The notes: generated from the sequence alone by a model not told the origin. Shown: positions 45,112 to 54,425, numbered from the stretch's first letter. The stretch is 64,000 bases of DNA from Runella aurantiaca (GCF_003339505.1 NZ_QPIW01000001.1:673426-737425); one strand, 5' to 3'. Made by a program: numbers and translations.

Positions 45112-46002
45112 TCAAAGATACAAACTTTTCTCTTCCCCGAATTGCTGGGCAAATTCTTCGGGAGAAGTACGCGGTTTGCCCAGGTCTACCCAGGTTTTTT
45201 GCGCGTAAAATGCCTCGTTGGTTTGTTCATAAAAGCCAAATAACTCAGCCAAGTGGCTCATTTTAGGTGAGAAAATTCCCATTATTTTGACCATCCAAAG
45301 GGGTAGTACCTGCATTTTTAGTCGTGGGTTGAAGGAAGTTTTCAGCCGTTCAAAGACCTGTTTGTAATTCATTTTTTCTGTTCCTTGCACGGCGTAATGC
45401 GTATCAAATGCCTGTGGATTTCCGATGGCTTCTATGACTTGTACGGCATAATCCTCGGAGTTGATCCAGTAAAAATCGACGGGCTTGCCTATCCATTGAA
45501 AATTGTTTTTTTTAATGGCCCAGAATAGGCTGTCCAAAAACCACGTGGGATGAAAAATGGTGAATGGGATGTTTGATTGCTCAATAAAACGATGCCCCTG
45601 CCGCCGAATTTTATTCTGTAAAATATCTTTGTGGTGCTCAATAAACGGATACGCGCCCAAAGCACTTATTTTTAGAATCTGCTGAATACCATTGAGTTGG
45701 CAGGCTTTTACGATGTTTTGAATGCCTTCTCGCTCGGCATAAAACGCTTGATTGGGTTGCACATCATCGGCATTGAGGTTGATGTAGACGTAATCAACTC
45801 CTTTAAAAGCCTGCATAAGGCTGGTTGTGTCCGCAACATCTCCTTGCACGAATGCGACCGAATCGGGCAGTATTTTTTTTGCGTTCTCAATATTTCTCAC
45901 AACGGCCCGTACCTGATAGCCGTGCCACAGTAGTTGTCGAATCACGGGTTGTGCCAAGCGCCCCGTGGCGCCTACGACGGCAATTGTTTTTTTAGCGCTC
46001 AT
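45112..46002 (-). CDS. NmrA-like NAD(P)-binding protein
   Basis: A 296-residue atypical short-chain dehydrogenase-like protein. It has the N-terminal nucleotide-binding GATGRLAQPVIRQLL, then VRAVVRNIENAKK and FVQGDVADTTSL. There is no clear Tyr-x3-Lys catalytic pair in the usual place, as in NmrA-type sensors or reductases. It is first in an apparent operon with a LytS/LytTR pair. Confidence 0.85.
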   Translation of the reverse strand: MSAKKTIAVVGATGRLAQPVIRQLLWHGYQVRAVVRNIENAKKILPDSVAFVQGDVADTTSLMQAFKGVDYVYINLNADDVQPNQAFYAEREGIQNIVKACQLNGIQQILKISALGAYPFIEHHKDILQNKIRRQGHRFIEQSNIPFTIFHPTWFLDSLFWAIKKNNFQWIGKPVDFYWINSEDYAVQVIEAIGNPQAFDTHYAVQGTEKMNYKQVFERLKTSFNPRLKMQVLPLWMVKIMGIFSPKMSHLAELFGFYEQTNEAFYAQKTWVDLGKPRTSPEEFAQQFGEEKSLYL

Positions 46003-46038
46003 GGTTGGGTTGGTTGTAGCTTTTCTACTTTTTTAGAA

Positions 46039-46069
46039 GACTTTCCAAGACTTCAAGTCTTGGAAAGTC
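46039..46069. terminator. 31-nt perfect palindrome terminating the TonB receptor gene
   Basis: GACTTTCCAAGACTT (46039-46053) is perfectly inverted at 46055-46069 around a single C. As RNA it gives about a 13-bp stem and a 5-nt loop. It lies directly downstream of the leftward TonB receptor and just upstream of the NmrA-like gene. Confidence 0.75.
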
Positions 46070-46081
46070 AAGTTTAAAGTG

Positions 46082-48475
46082 TTAAAATGTCAAACGATAA
46101 AAGGGAATCGGAAGGAAGCCTTGCTGATAGGCCGTGCCAATCCGATTGGTACGGGGATTATAGGCTTGTTGGAATATGTTTTGACTATTGGTAAAGTTCT
46201 GTAAATCAATGGCAATTTCGTGCGTAGCGTGCTTGCGGTTGAGTTTGTAGCCAATTTTAAGGTCGGTACGGAAGTAGCCGTTTTGTTGTTGTAAAAACGC
46301 GCTCTCATCATCATAAATCGTCGTTTGGGCGTCGGCCGAAGCGCCTAAATTGATGGGGCGAACGTAGCGACCTCCAGCGGTGGTGAGTTTCCAATTGATG
46401 CTTAACGAGCTGTTTTGTCCCAACGGAATTTCCTTTCCTGCCAGCGCATTCAGTACGAAGTGGCCGTTGAAAGGGGTATTGCGCTCGATACCATCACTGC
46501 CTTTGTATTTTGAATCAAACAACGACCCCGTCAGCAAGAAATAATAGTTGTTGGAAAAGTATTTTTCGAGGGTGATTTCGACGCCGTAGTTACGTCCCGT
46601 GCCTTTGTTGACCAAATTGCCTTGGTCAATGGGCGCAAAATCAGCCCCTTCCACCAATACCGAATAAAAGCCGGGCGTACTTTGCACTGGCACATTAAAC
46701 AGTGATTGATAATAGGTTTCTACTTTTAAACGAATGTTTTCGGAGAGATTTCGTTCGTATCCCAATACAATATGATGGCTCCGCGTAAAACCTAAGTCCT
46801 TGTTGGATAGGCTATACCCCCCATTTGAGTTAGGAGATTGGTAAAAATACAGCAGGAGTGGCTGGAGGTTGCTGTGTAGGCCGTAGGCCAAATTCAGCGT
46901 GCTACGCTCATTGAGCACATAACTCAAACCCAGACGCGGCTCCACGGCGTTTTTGTTGTTGAGTTCATAGTGCAAACCTGTCAAACCCGCATTTAAGGTT
47001 AGATTTTGGCTGAAACGGTGTTTCCACTGGATATATGCCTGAGAGAGCATGGTCTCTCCTTGGGTATTTCTTCGCGAAATTACCGCTGGATAAAGTGCTC
47101 GGTTGAGCAAATCAAAGCGATTCAAATCGACGATGAAACCACCCGATAGTTTATTTTTGGCGTTGATTTTATGGTTTACAGAGGCATTAACAGAGAGCTT
47201 TTCGTTGGTAAACAGCGCTTCTTCGTTCTGAATTTCTTGCAAAACTTCTTTGACGCCCGCCTTATAAAGTACGGTATCTCCCTTGAAATTCTGGGTGGAG
47301 CGCGAACCTGAAAGCGTGATTTTACCGTAGGTTTTGTCCGAAAAACGGTGTTCGTACGACAGCGCCGCTACGCCTGATTCGAAATTGACGCGGGTGTTGT
47401 TGTTTTCGTCGCCGTAGGCGTCGCCTTTTTCAGTATCTACGTCTTTGCCCAAAAACGTGACGTTGCTTTTACCGCCGATGGTCCAAAAACTTAGGTTTCC
47501 TTTTTTTTCAACCGGAATATCGGTTTTGAACGTAAAATCTTGGTAATAAGGGGTTCCTGCTATTTCAAATCCAATGTTGGACATTAACCCAAAAAGTGAG
47601 TAACGATAATTGACCAAATACGACGCCTTTGATTTTTTGCTGTAAGGCCCTTCGGCGCCGACCTCCACGCCGTTGAAGCCGATTTGGGTAAGAAATTCGT
47701 GTTTTTCGTCGTTGCCTTTGCGTAGGCGTAAATCAAAGACTGAGCCGAGCGCGTTGGCGTATTCGGCGGGAAACGCCCCCGTTAGAAAATCGGATTTTGC
47801 CAACAAATTGGTATTCAGCATCGAAACCGGCCCGCCCGAAGTCCCCAACGAGCCGAAGTGATTGGGGTTGGGGATGTTGACGCCGTCGAGCCGCCAGAGC
47901 AGCGACGCGGGGGAATTTCCGCGCACCACAATGTCGTTGCGGGCGTCGTTGGCACCGCTTACGCCCGCAAAATTGGCCGCCATACGCGAGGGGTCGCCGA
48001 GGCTACCTGCGTATTTGAGGGTTTCGGCAGGACTAAACGGACGCGCACTCACGGTGGCCATTTCGTTGTTGGCCACTTTGTTGTCTTCGCTGCGTTTATA
48101 GCTTACGGTTACTTCGTTGAGTTTCGTAAAACTCTCCGTCATGGGGAAATCCAAAACGACTTCTTTGCCCGCGTTCACGATGATGTCTTTGGCAAAGATG
48201 TCTTCGTAACCAATGAAGGTGATTTTCAGCGCGATGCGGCCAGTTGATACGCCCGACAAACGAAAATTGCCGTCGGCATCGGTGGTTGTGCCGTTGAGGG
48301 GAGTGCTTCCCACTACCACCACCGTAGCGCCCACTACGGGCGCTTTTGAGGCAGCATCGGTAATCTTGCCGCGTACGGTTTGCGTAGCAGATGACTGTGC
48401 GGACGAAGTGTAAGGAAGAAAAAGGGCTGTTAATAGGCTGAGGGCCATCAAAAGAGAATGAATAGTTGTTTTCAT
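46082..48475 (-). CDS. TonB-dependent receptor with CarboxypepD-like N-terminal domain
   Basis: A 797-residue outer-membrane receptor. It has a signal peptide (1-27, YTSSAQ), a carboxypeptidase-regulatory-like domain (TVRGKITDAASKAPVVGAT, about 33-115), a plug (DIVVRGNSPASLLWRLDGVNIPNP in blocks) and a beta-barrel ending FYRLTF. It is not the SusC type, because the plug is followed by a shorter barrel and no SusD is adjacent. The ligand is unknown. Three direct repeats at 21-22 bp spacing upstream and LytTR genes nearby suggest LytTR control. Confidence 0.92.
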   Translation of the reverse strand: MKTTIHSLLMALSLLTALFLPYTSSAQSSATQTVRGKITDAASKAPVVGATVVVVGSTPLNGTTTDADGNFRLSGVSTGRIALKITFIGYEDIFAKDIIVNAGKEVVLDFPMTESFTKLNEVTVSYKRSEDNKVANNEMATVSARPFSPAETLKYAGSLGDPSRMAANFAGVSGANDARNDIVVRGNSPASLLWRLDGVNIPNPNHFGSLGTSGGPVSMLNTNLLAKSDFLTGAFPAEYANALGSVFDLRLRKGNDEKHEFLTQIGFNGVEVGAEGPYSKKSKASYLVNYRYSLFGLMSNIGFEIAGTPYYQDFTFKTDIPVEKKGNLSFWTIGGKSNVTFLGKDVDTEKGDAYGDENNNTRVNFESGVAALSYEHRFSDKTYGKITLSGSRSTQNFKGDTVLYKAGVKEVLQEIQNEEALFTNEKLSVNASVNHKINAKNKLSGGFIVDLNRFDLLNRALYPAVISRRNTQGETMLSQAYIQWKHRFSQNLTLNAGLTGLHYELNNKNAVEPRLGLSYVLNERSTLNLAYGLHSNLQPLLLYFYQSPNSNGGYSLSNKDLGFTRSHHIVLGYERNLSENIRLKVETYYQSLFNVPVQSTPGFYSVLVEGADFAPIDQGNLVNKGTGRNYGVEITLEKYFSNNYYFLLTGSLFDSKYKGSDGIERNTPFNGHFVLNALAGKEIPLGQNSSLSINWKLTTAGGRYVRPINLGASADAQTTIYDDESAFLQQQNGYFRTDLKIGYKLNRKHATHEIAIDLQNFTNSQNIFQQAYNPRTNRIGTAYQQGFLPIPFYRLTF

Positions 48476-48534
48476 GACTTGTTTGTGGTTGTTTTCATTT
48501 CAAAATTCACACAAACAAGTCGGTCGAAAAACCC

Positions 48535-48592
48535 AAACGGGGGCGAAGCGTAGAGAAACGGGGGTGAAGCAGAAATCAGACGGGGGTGAAAC
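48535..48592. repeat. Three direct repeats upstream of the TonB receptor (putative LytTR sites)
   Basis: Three 15-bp units of type AAACGGGGGTGAAGC start at 48535, 48556 and 48578, at spacings of 21 and 22 bp. Read in the direction of the receptor gene, each ends in CCCGTTT or CCCGTCT. LytTR proteins are known to bind 9-bp direct repeats with a GTT core separated by 12-13 bp, i.e. 21-22 bp centre to centre. The repeats lie 60-117 bp before the start codon. Confidence 0.6.
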
Positions 48593-48598
48593 GGGAGT

Positions 48599-48962
48599 GT
48601 ATAGACATTAATCGTTTTTACTTATTACCCATAAGATCAGGGCTTTCTCATAAAAATGACAGAGTGCTCGTAACCCCCAAATAACACGGGTACTTTTAGG
48701 ATTTATTATAGCCAAAACTTAGATTTTGTAATTCATCTAGCTATTTTAATGACAAGCAACCAATTTAGGTTCAATATTAAAGTGTTGATTTACAGTGATT
48801 TAATTTTTATGAGAAAAACCCTGCCCATAAGACAAAGTACTGAATTTGAAATAATTGGAAAGAAATATTGCAAGAATGTAATAATTTGGGTTATTTATTG
48901 TAAATACTACAGAGATAACAGAATTTCTTTGTAAGATTGCTCTGTTATAAAAAACCCTAAAA
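48599..48962. other. A/T-rich gap before the TPR sensor kinase
   Basis: About 360 bp of strongly A/T-rich sequence with short open frames but no protein-like ORF. The coding region that follows has the same low G+C character. I saw no clear promoter or hairpin. Confidence 0.5.
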
Positions 48963-50987
48963 ATGAAGAGACTATTACTGAGCTTAATCTTAACGCTTGT
49001 GTGGAACGTTGGAGTTGCACAAAGAAATCAAGTGGATAGTCTTCTAAAACAACTTAGCGTTGAAAAAGTAGATACGAATAGGATTGCGATGTATGCTGAA
49101 ATAGGGTATTATTATATGGATAATAATGCTGGAAAAGCAATTGAATATTTCAAAAATGCCTTAGCACTGTCAGAAACACATAATAAGAAATATTTGGTTG
49201 CGGATTACAATTATACGATTGGATATTGTTATTTGATAAAAGGGGATTATAACAAATCTTTAGAATATTTATTAAAAGCCGCAAGGTTGTATGAAGACCA
49301 TAAAAGTGTTTCAGAACTTGCAAATACTTTTATGCAAATTGCAAATGTGTATGGTCAGTTTAATGATTTTAAAAGAGTAAATGAATATCAAGATAAAGCT
49401 CAAGAGTTGGTAGAAAGGCTTAAAGATTCTGAACAATTGGCTGATTTGTTAGATTCAAGAGGTATATTAAATGATAGAATGGGGCAATATGCTAAAGCGT
49501 TGGAGTTTCATCAAAAAGCGTATAAAATTGCCATAAGTTTAAAAGATGAAGATAGAGCTACTTCAATTCTTTCTAATATCGGACTCAACTATAAACATCA
49601 AAATAAGACAAAGGAAGCTCTTGATTGTTTTTATCGCGTCAAAAATTATTTTGAAAAAAATAAACCAAATCCAATAACGCTGGCTTCTCTATACAATAAC
49701 ATTGCAGCCACTTATGCTCAAAACGGAAGTTATTCATTGGCTAAAGCATCTTTTGATAAAAGTATTTCTATCTCGGCAGAAGCAGGTATCCCATATATTG
49801 TGATGGAAAATTATCATAACCTGTCGGATATGTACGGTAAAATGAAAGATTTTGAACCTCAAATAGATTATTTAAATAAATATTACACAATTAAGGATAG
49901 CCTTTTTACGGCCGATTCCAAAAACCAACTTACTCAATTGGAGGCTGATTATCAGGTAGAACAAAAAAATATTGAAATAATTAAACAAGCAGGAGAAGTA
50001 GTAAAACAGAAAAGCCAACGAAATATTTTTGTCATTATCTCTATCTCGGCGGCTCTTCTGCTTTCGGCAATGGTTATATTTTATTTCCGTATAAACAAAG
50101 CGAATCTATTGTTGAATGAAAAAAATAGCCTGATAAATACGCAAAAAAATGAATTAGAGATGGCACTTCATAACCTTTACCTGACCCAAGAAGAATTGAT
50201 ACGACAGGAAAAGTTTGCTTCGGTGGGGCAATTGACCAAAGGTATTGTCGATCGAATTTTAAATCCTCTTAATTATATAAATAATTTTTCAGAATCTTCG
50301 ATTTTACTAACTCATGAACTTAAAGGGATTTTTGAAAAAGAAATAACTAGTGTTGAAGAAGAAATAAAAACAGACTCTATTGATTTGTTAAATTTAATTG
50401 AAAATAGTATGGTTAAAATCAATGATCATGGCAAAAGTACTGCTAGAATTGTAAAAGATATGCAGAATTTACTTAAAGAAAAATCAAGTGAGTACGTAAA
50501 AATAAATTTGAACGACACAGTAATAAAATGTGTGAATGAGGTTTGTCAAAAATTCAAAAATGCAAATCAACAATTTGAAGTTGAATTAATATTTGATTTG
50601 AAAAGCCAAGAAATTTTTACGGAAGTTTTACCTTCAGAATTCTCTCAAGCCATTTCAAATATTGTTGATAACTCACTTTATATACTTGATGAAAAATATA
50701 AAACTGTAAAGGGTTTTGTGCCAGAAATTAGAATATCAACAGAGCTGAATGAAAGTGAACTTTTTTTTAAAATAAGGGATAATGGTAAAGGGATTCCACC
50801 AAGGGATTTGGAGAGACTTTTTAATCCATTTTTTACCACAAAACCAACCTCTGCTGGGACAGGTTTAGGATTGTTTATGAGTAAAGATATTATTGAAATT
50901 CACAAAGGGAAAATAAACATCACTTCTAAAGAAGGGGAGTTTACAGAAGTCGTCATTGTCTTGCCAATTGTGAACGAAAAAGTATAA
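48963..50987 (+). CDS. TPR sensor kinase-like protein lacking the phospho-acceptor His
   Basis: A 674-residue protein: signal peptide (1-19), periplasmic tetratricopeptide repeats (about 40-330), a short coiled coil, one membrane helix (354-375), a DHp-like helix and a HATPase domain. In the H-box the residue normally His is Asp430 (GIVDRILNPLNYINNF instead of GIAHEI-NPL). The ATPase motifs are intact (IVDNSLY N-box 568-573, RDNGKG 605-610, GTGLGL 632-637). It is probably a pseudokinase or a kinase using another acceptor. The gene is visibly richer in A/T than its neighbours, which may reflect transfer. Confidence 0.88.
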   Translation: MKRLLLSLILTLVWNVGVAQRNQVDSLLKQLSVEKVDTNRIAMYAEIGYYYMDNNAGKAIEYFKNALALSETHNKKYLVADYNYTIGYCYLIKGDYNKSLEYLLKAARLYEDHKSVSELANTFMQIANVYGQFNDFKRVNEYQDKAQELVERLKDSEQLADLLDSRGILNDRMGQYAKALEFHQKAYKIAISLKDEDRATSILSNIGLNYKHQNKTKEALDCFYRVKNYFEKNKPNPITLASLYNNIAATYAQNGSYSLAKASFDKSISISAEAGIPYIVMENYHNLSDMYGKMKDFEPQIDYLNKYYTIKDSLFTADSKNQLTQLEADYQVEQKNIEIIKQAGEVVKQKSQRNIFVIISISAALLLSAMVIFYFRINKANLLLNEKNSLINTQKNELEMALHNLYLTQEELIRQEKFASVGQLTKGIVDRILNPLNYINNFSESSILLTHELKGIFEKEITSVEEEIKTDSIDLLNLIENSMVKINDHGKSTARIVKDMQNLLKEKSSEYVKINLNDTVIKCVNEVCQKFKNANQQFEVELIFDLKSQEIFTEVLPSEFSQAISNIVDNSLYILDEKYKTVKGFVPEIRISTELNESELFFKIRDNGKGIPPRDLERLFNPFFTTKPTSAGTGLGLFMSKDIIEIHKGKINITSKEGEFTEVVIVLPIVNEKV

Positions 50988-50992
50988 TAAAC

Positions 50993-51835
50993 TTAAATTA
51001 TAGCCCTGGTTTCATTCTGTAATTCTAGGCGCTCAGGCCCCGAATACACATTAAAACGCCCATCTCGGGCAAAACCGATGAGGGTTTGGCCGAAACGCTC
51101 GGCGGTTTCGATGGCCAAGCTAGAAGGCGCACCTACTGCCACCACCACAGGGATATTTAGCGCCAATGCCTTATGTAATAGCTCAAAACAAGCGCGCCCG
51201 CTCAGCACTAAAATATGTTGATTGAAAGGAAGTGATTGATTTATCAAGGCTTTCCCTGCTATTTTATCCACGGCATTGTGCCGCCCAACGTCTTCGGCCG
51301 AAAGCATAAGATTACCTTCCCAATCAAATAGTCCAGCGGCATGAATGCCGCCCGTTTCGTCAAAAAGTGATTGATATTCAGTGAGTTTTTGGGGCAACGA
51401 CGCAATCAATTCGGTTGACAAAGACGGAAGATTCTCCGCCCATTGCAGATTCTCGTAGGTGTATCCCAAGGAATCTAGTGATGATTTTCCGCAAACCCCG
51501 CAGCTGGAAGTAGCGTAAAAATTGCGTTGAAGTTTTTCCAACTCAGGCCGCACGTCGGGTTTAAAGTGAACGGTGACGGTATTTTCGAGTCCAATCGTTA
51601 CTTTGTCTAACTGATTTTCCAGCAACATTCCTTCTGTAAACATAAAACCCACCGCCAACGCTTGGTCATCGCCTGGGGTGCGCATGGTAATCGAAAGCGG
51701 ACGTTCGCCCCATTTATCATTGGAATCCCGAAATCGGATGCGAATTTCCACAGGCTCTTCCACCACAACGGTGTCGGCCACATAATGGGTGCCTGCGCGA
51801 TTTGACCGCCATATCATTACGTCTTTGGTGCTCAT
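50993..51835 (-). CDS. fdhD: FdhD sulfurtransferase for formate dehydrogenase
   Basis: A 280-residue protein. The CxxC motif SSCGVCGKSS (Cys112, Cys115) is the sulfur-carrying site of FdhD, which delivers sulfur to the molybdenum cofactor so that formate dehydrogenase becomes active. Also typical are EEPVEIRI, EGM-LEN and SAEDVGRHNAVDKI-GKAL. No formate dehydrogenase gene lies in this window. It follows moaE on the same strand after a 148-bp repeat-rich gap. Confidence 0.93.
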   Translation of the reverse strand: MSTKDVMIWRSNRAGTHYVADTVVVEEPVEIRIRFRDSNDKWGERPLSITMRTPGDDQALAVGFMFTEGMLLENQLDKVTIGLENTVTVHFKPDVRPELEKLQRNFYATSSCGVCGKSSLDSLGYTYENLQWAENLPSLSTELIASLPQKLTEYQSLFDETGGIHAAGLFDWEGNLMLSAEDVGRHNAVDKIAGKALINQSLPFNQHILVLSGRACFELLHKALALNIPVVVAVGAPSSLAIETAERFGQTLIGFARDGRFNVYSGPERLELQNETRAII

Positions 51836-51878
51836 AGGTGTGGGATTACATTTACATTTTTACATTTTGTGGTTTATG

Positions 51879-51974
51879 ATTTTTCTGTTTTGCGGTTTAT
51901 CACTTTGCCGTTTTGCAGGTTTTTATCACTTTGCCATTTTGCAGTTTACAATTTTTCTGTTTTGCGGTTCATCA
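51879..51974. repeat. Imperfect A-B-B'-A' repeats between moaE and fdhD
   Basis: Unit A (51879-51902, ATTTTTCTGTTTTGCGGTTT...) recurs at 51951-51974 with one change. Unit B (51898-51918, TATCACTTTGCCGTTTTGCA...) recurs at 51924-51944 with one change. All units share a TTTTGC core at about 24-26 bp steps. The block fills most of the space between the two genes. Confidence 0.7.
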
Positions 51975-51983
51975 TTTGAGCTT

Positions 51984-52400
51984 TTAAGGATGCGCCGCAA
52001 CCCAGACTTCTCCGTCCTCAAAAAACTCTTTTTTCCAGATGGGAACGGTCTCCTTGAGGGTATCTATTGCAAACTGACAAGCTTCAAAAGCGGCGTTTCG
52101 GTGGGCGCAGGCAACGGCAATAACAACTGGGATTTCGCCGATGTCTAATACGCCCACGCGGTGGTGAATGGAAATCTTTAACACTGGCCAACGACGAACG
52201 GCTTCTTCCGCAATTTTTGTCATTTCTTTGACCGCCATCGGGGCATAAGCTTCAAATTCTAAACGCAATACACGCTTGCCTTTGGTGTGATTGCGTACCG
52301 TACCCACAAACGTTACAATTCCGCCTGCTTCGTCGGACAAAACATAATCAAAACAAGTTTGGGTTGACAACGTTGTATCTAACAATTGAATATCAATCAT
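51984..52400 (-). CDS. moaE: Molybdopterin synthase catalytic subunit MoaE
   Basis: A 138-residue protein that inserts the dithiolene sulfurs into precursor Z, together with MoaD. The signatures are GGIVTFVGTVRNHTKGKRV, LEFEAYAPMA, HHRVGVLDIGEIPVVIAV, and PIWKKEFFEDGEVWV with the catalytic lysines. No moaD or other moa gene is nearby. It pairs functionally with fdhD downstream. Confidence 0.93.
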   Translation of the reverse strand: MIDIQLLDTTLSTQTCFDYVLSDEAGGIVTFVGTVRNHTKGKRVLRLEFEAYAPMAVKEMTKIAEEAVRRWPVLKISIHHRVGVLDIGEIPVVIAVACAHRNAAFEACQFAIDTLKETVPIWKKEFFEDGEVWVAAHP

Positions 52401-52537
52401 AAGGGGGTAAAAAATAGATGATGGCCAAAAATAGTGACTTCATCCTAAAAAAATGCCGTTTCCCACAAATCTACTTCCATGGTACACTTTTTAGGTCGGT
52501 ATTTTGTTACAAACTGAAACCCATTCTCACAGATATT

Positions 52538-53806
52538 ATGAATCGACTTCCAGCCATCCTTATCACCATTGGCATTTTCTTTTTGTTGGATTATTACGTT
52601 TTCCAAGCCGTCAGAACCCTCACCCGCGACAGTTCTGCTGACACACGCCGCCTCATTCACGGCATTTATTGGGCCATTCCTGCCGTCAGTTTAGTGGTTT
52701 GGGTTGTGACCCAATTTTTGGTGCCGCCCGATTCCCTCAGTCGTATGACGCGTCAATTCATCTGGACCGCTTTATTGATTCCCTATTTTGCCAAATTCTT
52801 CGCCCTGTTTATTCTTTTGATTGACGATGTCATTCGGTTTGGAAAATGGGTGACGAGCTTCTTTACCAACGGTTCCCCCAATGTCCAATCGCCTACGTCG
52901 GCCCCTCAAGCCGATGCGATTCCTCGTTCGGAATTTTTGATGAAAACGGCCCTGGCCGTTGCGGGCACAACAATGGCAGGGTTTACCTATGGCATTATTT
53001 CGGGAGCGCATGATTACCGCATTCGTCGGGTACGCATTCCCGTCAAAAACCTTCCTAAGGCGTTTGAAGGTATCAAAATAGGTCAGCTTTCGGATATTCA
53101 CTCGGGCAGTTTTTTCAATAAAACGGCCGTAAAAGGGGGTGTTGAAATGCTCATGGCCGAGAAACCCGATTTGTTTTTTTTCACTGGCGATTTGGTCAAC
53201 AATACCGCCGATGAAGTGAAGGATTACATTGATATTTTCAAAAAAATCAAAGCACCCTTGGGGACATTTTCGGTCTTGGGAAACCACGATTATGGTGATT
53301 ATTACCAATGGACAAGCGCCGAAGCCAAGCACCGAAACCTACAGGATTTGAAGGAAGCTCACCGCCTGATGGGCTGGGATTTGCTTTTGGACGAGCACCG
53401 GGCCATCAAAGTTGGCAATGAGCAAATCGGCCTTTTGGGTATTCAAAACTGGGGTATGGGTGGTTTTGCCAAATATGGTAACCTCAAAAATGCCTACGAA
53501 AATACCGAAGATTTTCCCGTAAAATTATTACTTTCACATGACCCAAGCCATTGGAACGGACAGGTAACACCGACGTATAAAGACATTGACGTGGCCTTTG
53601 CGGGGCACACCCATGGGATGCAGTTTGGCGTCGAAATCGGTGGTTTTCAGTGGAGCCCGGTGCAATATCGTTATAAGCAATGGGGCGGGTTGTACACCGA
53701 AGGCGACCAGCATTTGTACGTAAATCGCGGGTTTGGATACATTGGTTATCCTGGGCGGGTGGGTATTCTACCCGAAATTACGGTCGTAGAGTTAGTGAAA
53801 GCCTAA
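52538..53806 (+). CDS. Membrane-anchored calcineurin-like metallophosphoesterase
   Basis: ATG at 52538 gives 422 residues starting with a hydrophobic helix; the frame extends upstream without family similarity. About four hydrophobic segments precede residue 165. The catalytic domain follows: QLSDIHSG, FFTGDLV, LGNHDYGDY, LLSHDPSH and FAGHTHG, which supply the full set of two-metal ligands. It is similar to YkuE/YaeI-type phosphoesterases, some of which act on lipids. It is first in a run of four same-strand genes. Confidence 0.9.
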   Translation: MNRLPAILITIGIFFLLDYYVFQAVRTLTRDSSADTRRLIHGIYWAIPAVSLVVWVVTQFLVPPDSLSRMTRQFIWTALLIPYFAKFFALFILLIDDVIRFGKWVTSFFTNGSPNVQSPTSAPQADAIPRSEFLMKTALAVAGTTMAGFTYGIISGAHDYRIRRVRIPVKNLPKAFEGIKIGQLSDIHSGSFFNKTAVKGGVEMLMAEKPDLFFFTGDLVNNTADEVKDYIDIFKKIKAPLGTFSVLGNHDYGDYYQWTSAEAKHRNLQDLKEAHRLMGWDLLLDEHRAIKVGNEQIGLLGIQNWGMGGFAKYGNLKNAYENTEDFPVKLLLSHDPSHWNGQVTPTYKDIDVAFAGHTHGMQFGVEIGGFQWSPVQYRYKQWGGLYTEGDQHLYVNRGFGYIGYPGRVGILPEITVVELVKA

Positions 53807-53816
53807 AAAGTACCGC

Positions 53817-54089
53817 ATGAATATCATCAATAACGTTGAACGTCATCGTTTTGAAGCAGAAGTTGACGGAGAAATGGCCTTTGTGGAATATCAATGGAAA
53901 CAAGGAACGATTTACATTCTTCATACCTTCGTTCCGCACGCATTGCGTGGCAGGGGATTGGCGGCTCAATTGGCCGTGTTTGTCCTTGATACCATTAGAA
54001 AAGAACAATGGCCTGTAAAAATCTATTGCCCTTTTTTTAAAAAATATATTGAGGAACATCCTGAATACCAAGATTTAACGCATCCTTAA
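53817..54089 (+). CDS. Small GNAT-like N-acetyltransferase (YjdJ/NATD1 type)
   Basis: A 90-residue minimal acetyltransferase. The acetyl-CoA loop is in VPHALRGRGLAAQL, followed by WPVKIYCPFFKKYIEEHPEY, typical of the short Gcn5-related family (PF14542-like). It starts 10 bp after the phosphoesterase gene. Substrate unknown. Confidence 0.85.
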   Translation: MNIINNVERHRFEAEVDGEMAFVEYQWKQGTIYILHTFVPHALRGRGLAAQLAVFVLDTIRKEQWPVKIYCPFFKKYIEEHPEYQDLTHP

Positions 54090-54101
54090 AATATACGCAA
54101 C

Positions 54102-54407
54102 ATGCAAGCCTACGATACACTTTCTGAGACCATGGAAGCCCTTCGTCAAGAAGGCTATGTAGAAGATTTCAACCTGAAAGAAGATTGTCTGGAATGCCGT
54201 AAAGGGCAATTTAAAGTGTTTACCGACGAGTTTAAAATTGATGAATTTTTTCGATTCGAAGGCCCAACCGATCCTGCAGATGAGGCGGTTTTGTACGCCA
54301 TCTCGTCCGAAAATCACCAAATTAAAGGGCTTTTGGTGAGTGGTTATGGCATGTATACCGAAGGTGTTACCAACGATTTATTGGCAAAACTTCAGTTTGA
54401 TAAATAA
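54102..54407 (+). CDS. Small conserved-looking protein of unknown function
   Basis: A 101-residue acidic soluble protein (DTLSETMEALRQEGYVEDF, FRFEGPTDPADEAVLYAI). Similar Bacteroidota proteins are sometimes labelled phosphoribosylpyrophosphate synthetase, but this one lacks the PRPP-binding motif and is far too short, so that name is not used. It is closely packed between the GNAT gene and the oxidase gene. Confidence 0.75.
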   Translation: MQAYDTLSETMEALRQEGYVEDFNLKEDCLECRKGQFKVFTDEFKIDEFFRFEGPTDPADEAVLYAISSENHQIKGLLVSGYGMYTEGVTNDLLAKLQFDK

Positions 54408-54425
54408 TTCTTTTAAGTTTTTTAC

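Noticed and set aside
54102..54407. Calling this gene a phosphoribosylpyrophosphate synthetase
   Set aside because: The protein is about 100 residues and lacks the PRPP synthetase motifs; the name in databases appears to be a propagated label.
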